From Gammaproteobacteria bacterium (GTDB lineage: Bacteria > Pseudomonadota > Gammaproteobacteria > Pseudomonadales > Azotimanducaceae), in the NCBI GenBank assembly GCA_002726925.1, contig PBTJ01000001.1, positions 18,632 to 24,716 on the forward strand: DNA of 6,085 nt, read 5' to 3'. This document shows, piece by piece, positions 4,318-6,085 of the stretch. The position numbers and the translations under genes were made by a program. The stretch's first letter is position 1. Each line of letters opens with the position of its first letter. The notes below the pieces were generated by a model that worked only from the letters and a program-made list of their open reading frames with translations, ran no database searches and had not been told where the DNA came from.

Positions 4318-6004
4318 CGTCTTCAAAAGATTCCAGATGAGTTTGCAGTATGTCGATGACGTCGCTGCGCTCTTGGGTGCGCGCGAAATACAACGCCCGT
4401 TTTTGCAGTTCGATGGCCTTGGGGAAGTTGCCGTTGGCCGCATAAGTAGCAGCCCAGGTATCTAAGTACTCTGGGTGCGTCTGCACCTGCTTATTGCTGC
4501 GCATCATTTCGTCCATGATGGCCTGGGCGTAGTTGGGTTTATGCAAACCTTTTTGATCGGATACCGCGAGCGTCCATGCCACCTCGTTGACGACGGCGGC
4601 ATTCCCATGGTGACTGGCTTGCACTTGGTCCACTGCTTTCTTATACCAGCGAACGGCCCTACGGGCGGAACGCCGGACCTCCACGCCCTTGGCATAGAGG
4701 TTACCGATGACCACCATGGCTTCTGGATTATTCGCATCGGCGAGTTCGCGCAACAGCGGCATAAGTCGTGTTTGGGATTCTCGCTGATTAGAGCCCGCAA
4801 TGTAGCGGGCGTAGCTGATGACGGCCTTGGGGTTACGCAAATCTGCCGCTCTGGCGAAATAGCGGTTAGCTAAGTCGTCGCTCTTGGGCAGTCTTGATCC
4901 GCGCTGATACTGACTGGCTAGATAAATATAGGACTCGGCATGACCAAGCCCGCCAGCTTGTTGCAGCAGCGCCAGCGCCTGTTCTTGCTTGTTCTTCGGG
5001 CTCAATCGCGGGTCGTCGTTGCCTGAAGATGGTTGGGTATGGGTGTCCTCTAACAGCCAGCGCCCAAGGGTATACATAGATTCCGTCGAACCTAGATCGA
5101 TCGCCTTAACATGGTTCTCAATGGCTTTTCTGACCATCTCCTGGGCGGTCGGCTGTGGTGCACTATCGTCACTAGGCTCTTTTTCGATCACTCCAGATTG
5201 ATACCAGTAGATGCGGGCCAGCAGCGTATGGGCGAGCAGGTTGGGTTCTCGGCTCGCCATTTCTAACCATCCGACGGCGGATTCGTAGCGACGCTGGCCG
5301 GCCAAATAAGTACCGATGGCAGCGCGTGCAGCGGAATCGTTGCTGTCCGCCAATATACGTAGGATTTCCCACGGGTCTTCTGAATCATTTGTAGCGTCAG
5401 CCCCAACGGCGGACGCGAGGGCGGAAAGATCAAAATAGCGGCTCTTTACCGGGCTTGTCGCGTTCTCGCGGTAAAGTAGCTGTAGCTGTAGTGGCTTTGA
5501 GCCATTGCTTTGGTAAATGCCGCCGACCATGGTTTGGCCGTCTTGCGTGAGCGTTAGCACCGCGTCTGCGCGGCTCATGACACGGTAGGGTTGCATCTGA
5601 CTGCCATCGCCGCTGGCAAGAATCGTTTGTCTGTGCATTTCGAATGCGAGGGCGTGCGTCTCAATGGCTGCCGCGGCATCGAGGTGCTGGTAAAAGGTGA
5701 TGAGTGCGTGATGGCCGGTCAAACTGCTCGGGTTTCGCTCGATGAGAGCTGAACCTAACGCGCCCATGGCCAGTGGCTCATCAGCACTCAGCGCCAGTAC
5801 GCGGGTTTCCAGCGAAGTCATTTGGCCCAACTGCTCGGCAAAATCCGGCAGCGCTAGATACGCGTCGACATCTTCAGCCGCGCTGGTGTTAAGAGCGCCC
5901 GGGGCTTGGGTATTGCTGGCTAAACTGCCGCTGGTCGCTGCACATGCGCTGAGTAATAGGGCGCTGCACAGGGGAAGCAAGACCGGGGCGACGTGGATAG
6001 ACAT
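4289..6004 (-). CDS. Sel1/TPR-repeat lipoprotein
   Basis: The 571-residue product starts with a hydrophobic signal peptide (VAPVLLPLCSALLL) ending in the lipobox LSAC, with C21 as the lipidated residue. Residues after C21 are A-A-T, with no Asp to hold it in the inner membrane, so the outer membrane is likely. Residues 44-130 look helical, and about 137-200 look beta-rich (TMVGGIYQSNG, LQLQLLYREN). From about 215 to the end there are helical-repeat motifs of the Sel1/TPR kind: AAIGTYLAGQRRYESAVGWLE, ALALLQQAGGLGHAESYIYLA, EAMVVIGNLYAKGVEVRRSARR and a final TPR around 512-542. Such proteins are scaffolds for protein-protein contacts; no enzyme motif is seen. The partner is unknown. Its ATG overlaps the stop of the upstream gene (TGATG) with no clear ribosome binding site, and its end overlaps selU. 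A role in envelope polysaccharide or cell-wall assembly is possible but not shown. Confidence 0.88.
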   Translation of the reverse strand: MSIHVAPVLLPLCSALLLSACAATSGSLASNTQAPGALNTSAAEDVDAYLALPDFAEQLGQMTSLETRVLALSADEPLAMGALGSALIERNPSSLTGHHALITFYQHLDAAAAIETHALAFEMHRQTILASGDGSQMQPYRVMSRADAVLTLTQDGQTMVGGIYQSNGSKPLQLQLLYRENATSPVKSRYFDLSALASAVGADATNDSEDPWEILRILADSNDSAARAAIGTYLAGQRRYESAVGWLEMASREPNLLAHTLLARIYWYQSGVIEKEPSDDSAPQPTAQEMVRKAIENHVKAIDLGSTESMYTLGRWLLEDTHTQPSSGNDDPRLSPKNKQEQALALLQQAGGLGHAESYIYLASQYQRGSRLPKSDDLANRYFARAADLRNPKAVISYARYIAGSNQRESQTRLMPLLRELADANNPEAMVVIGNLYAKGVEVRRSARRAVRWYKKAVDQVQASHHGNAAVVNEVAWTLAVSDQKGLHKPNYAQAIMDEMMRSNKQVQTHPEYLDTWAATYAANGNFPKAIELQKRALYFARTQERSDVIDILQTHLESFEDGANITDNIP

Positions 6005-6085
6005 CAGACATTTATAGCATCCCGAACGCGCCGATGAAATAACACCGCAGCGGACATTGCCGAACTCAGCAAAACAGCCCTTGGT
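6004..6085 (-). CDS. 3' end of an unidentified gene upstream of the lipoprotein (partial)
   Basis: On the minus strand the frame beginning at 6084 is open from the window edge to a TGA at 6006-6004 that shares its A with the lipoprotein ATG (TGATG). It encodes 26 residues: PRAVLLSSAMSAAVLF, then HRRVRDAINV. The hydrophobic run followed by charged residues could be a helix end, but nothing is diagnostic. The stop/start overlap is the main evidence that it is real and that the lipoprotein is translated by coupling. The lipoprotein's own frame is also open through these 81 bases but has no ATG, GTG or TTG there. Confidence 0.55.
   Translation of the reverse strand, partial: PRAVLLSSAMSAAVLFHRRVRDAINV

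Noticed and set aside
4318..4443. Longer selU from an ATG at 4443
   Set aside because: These 42 residues lie wholly within the lipoprotein gene in another frame and have no resemblance to the SelU N-terminus.
1..6085. CRISPR array, insertion sequence, transposon ends, tRNA or phage genes
   Set aside because: No regularly spaced repeats, transposase motifs, terminal inverted repeats or cloverleaf sequences were seen on either strand.

Overview
The window looks like chromosomal DNA of a free-living gammaproteobacterium. The reasons are moderate GC with an AT-rich intergenic island, a tRNA 2-selenouridine synthase of the E. coli MnmH/SelU layout, an outer-membrane-type lipoprotein with a gammaproteobacterial lipobox, and an aerobic lipid/aromatic-type catabolic flavour (Rieske oxygenase, crotonase, alpha/beta hydrolase). 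The genus cannot be fixed from sequence alone. No mobile element, CRISPR array, tRNA or rRNA was seen.

Layout, left to right. (1) Plus strand, 1-983: the 3' end of an unidentified gene, then a complete 277-residue Rieske protein. Its domain order appears reversed relative to ordinary Rieske oxygenases: the mononuclear-iron motif is N-terminal and the [2Fe-2S] motif is C-terminal. (2) Minus strand, 1006-1812: an enoyl-CoA hydratase/isomerase (crotonase) converging on the Rieske gene with a 22-base gap. (3) A 523-base intergenic region, 1813-2335. It holds a likely crotonase promoter, a strong candidate small RNA on the minus strand (about 1929-2053, three hairpins, a C/U-only anti-Shine-Dalgarno-like loop and a U8 terminator), a perfect 21-base palindrome over that RNA's putative promoter, and the leader of the next gene. 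(4) Plus strand, 2336-3226: a SERHL-like alpha/beta hydrolase. (5) Minus strand, 3253-6085: an apparent three-gene operon read right to left. It consists of the 3' end of an unknown gene, a Sel1/TPR-repeat lipoprotein joined to it by a TGATG stop/start overlap, and selU/mnmH, whose likely GTG start lies inside the lipoprotein gene.

How the parts may work together. The oxygenase, crotonase and hydrolase could share a catabolic role, but they are in three separate transcription units, so this is only contextual. SelU works with selenophosphate from SelD, which is not in the window. The two items most worth following are the permuted Rieske oxygenase and the intergenic RNA with its operator-like palindrome.
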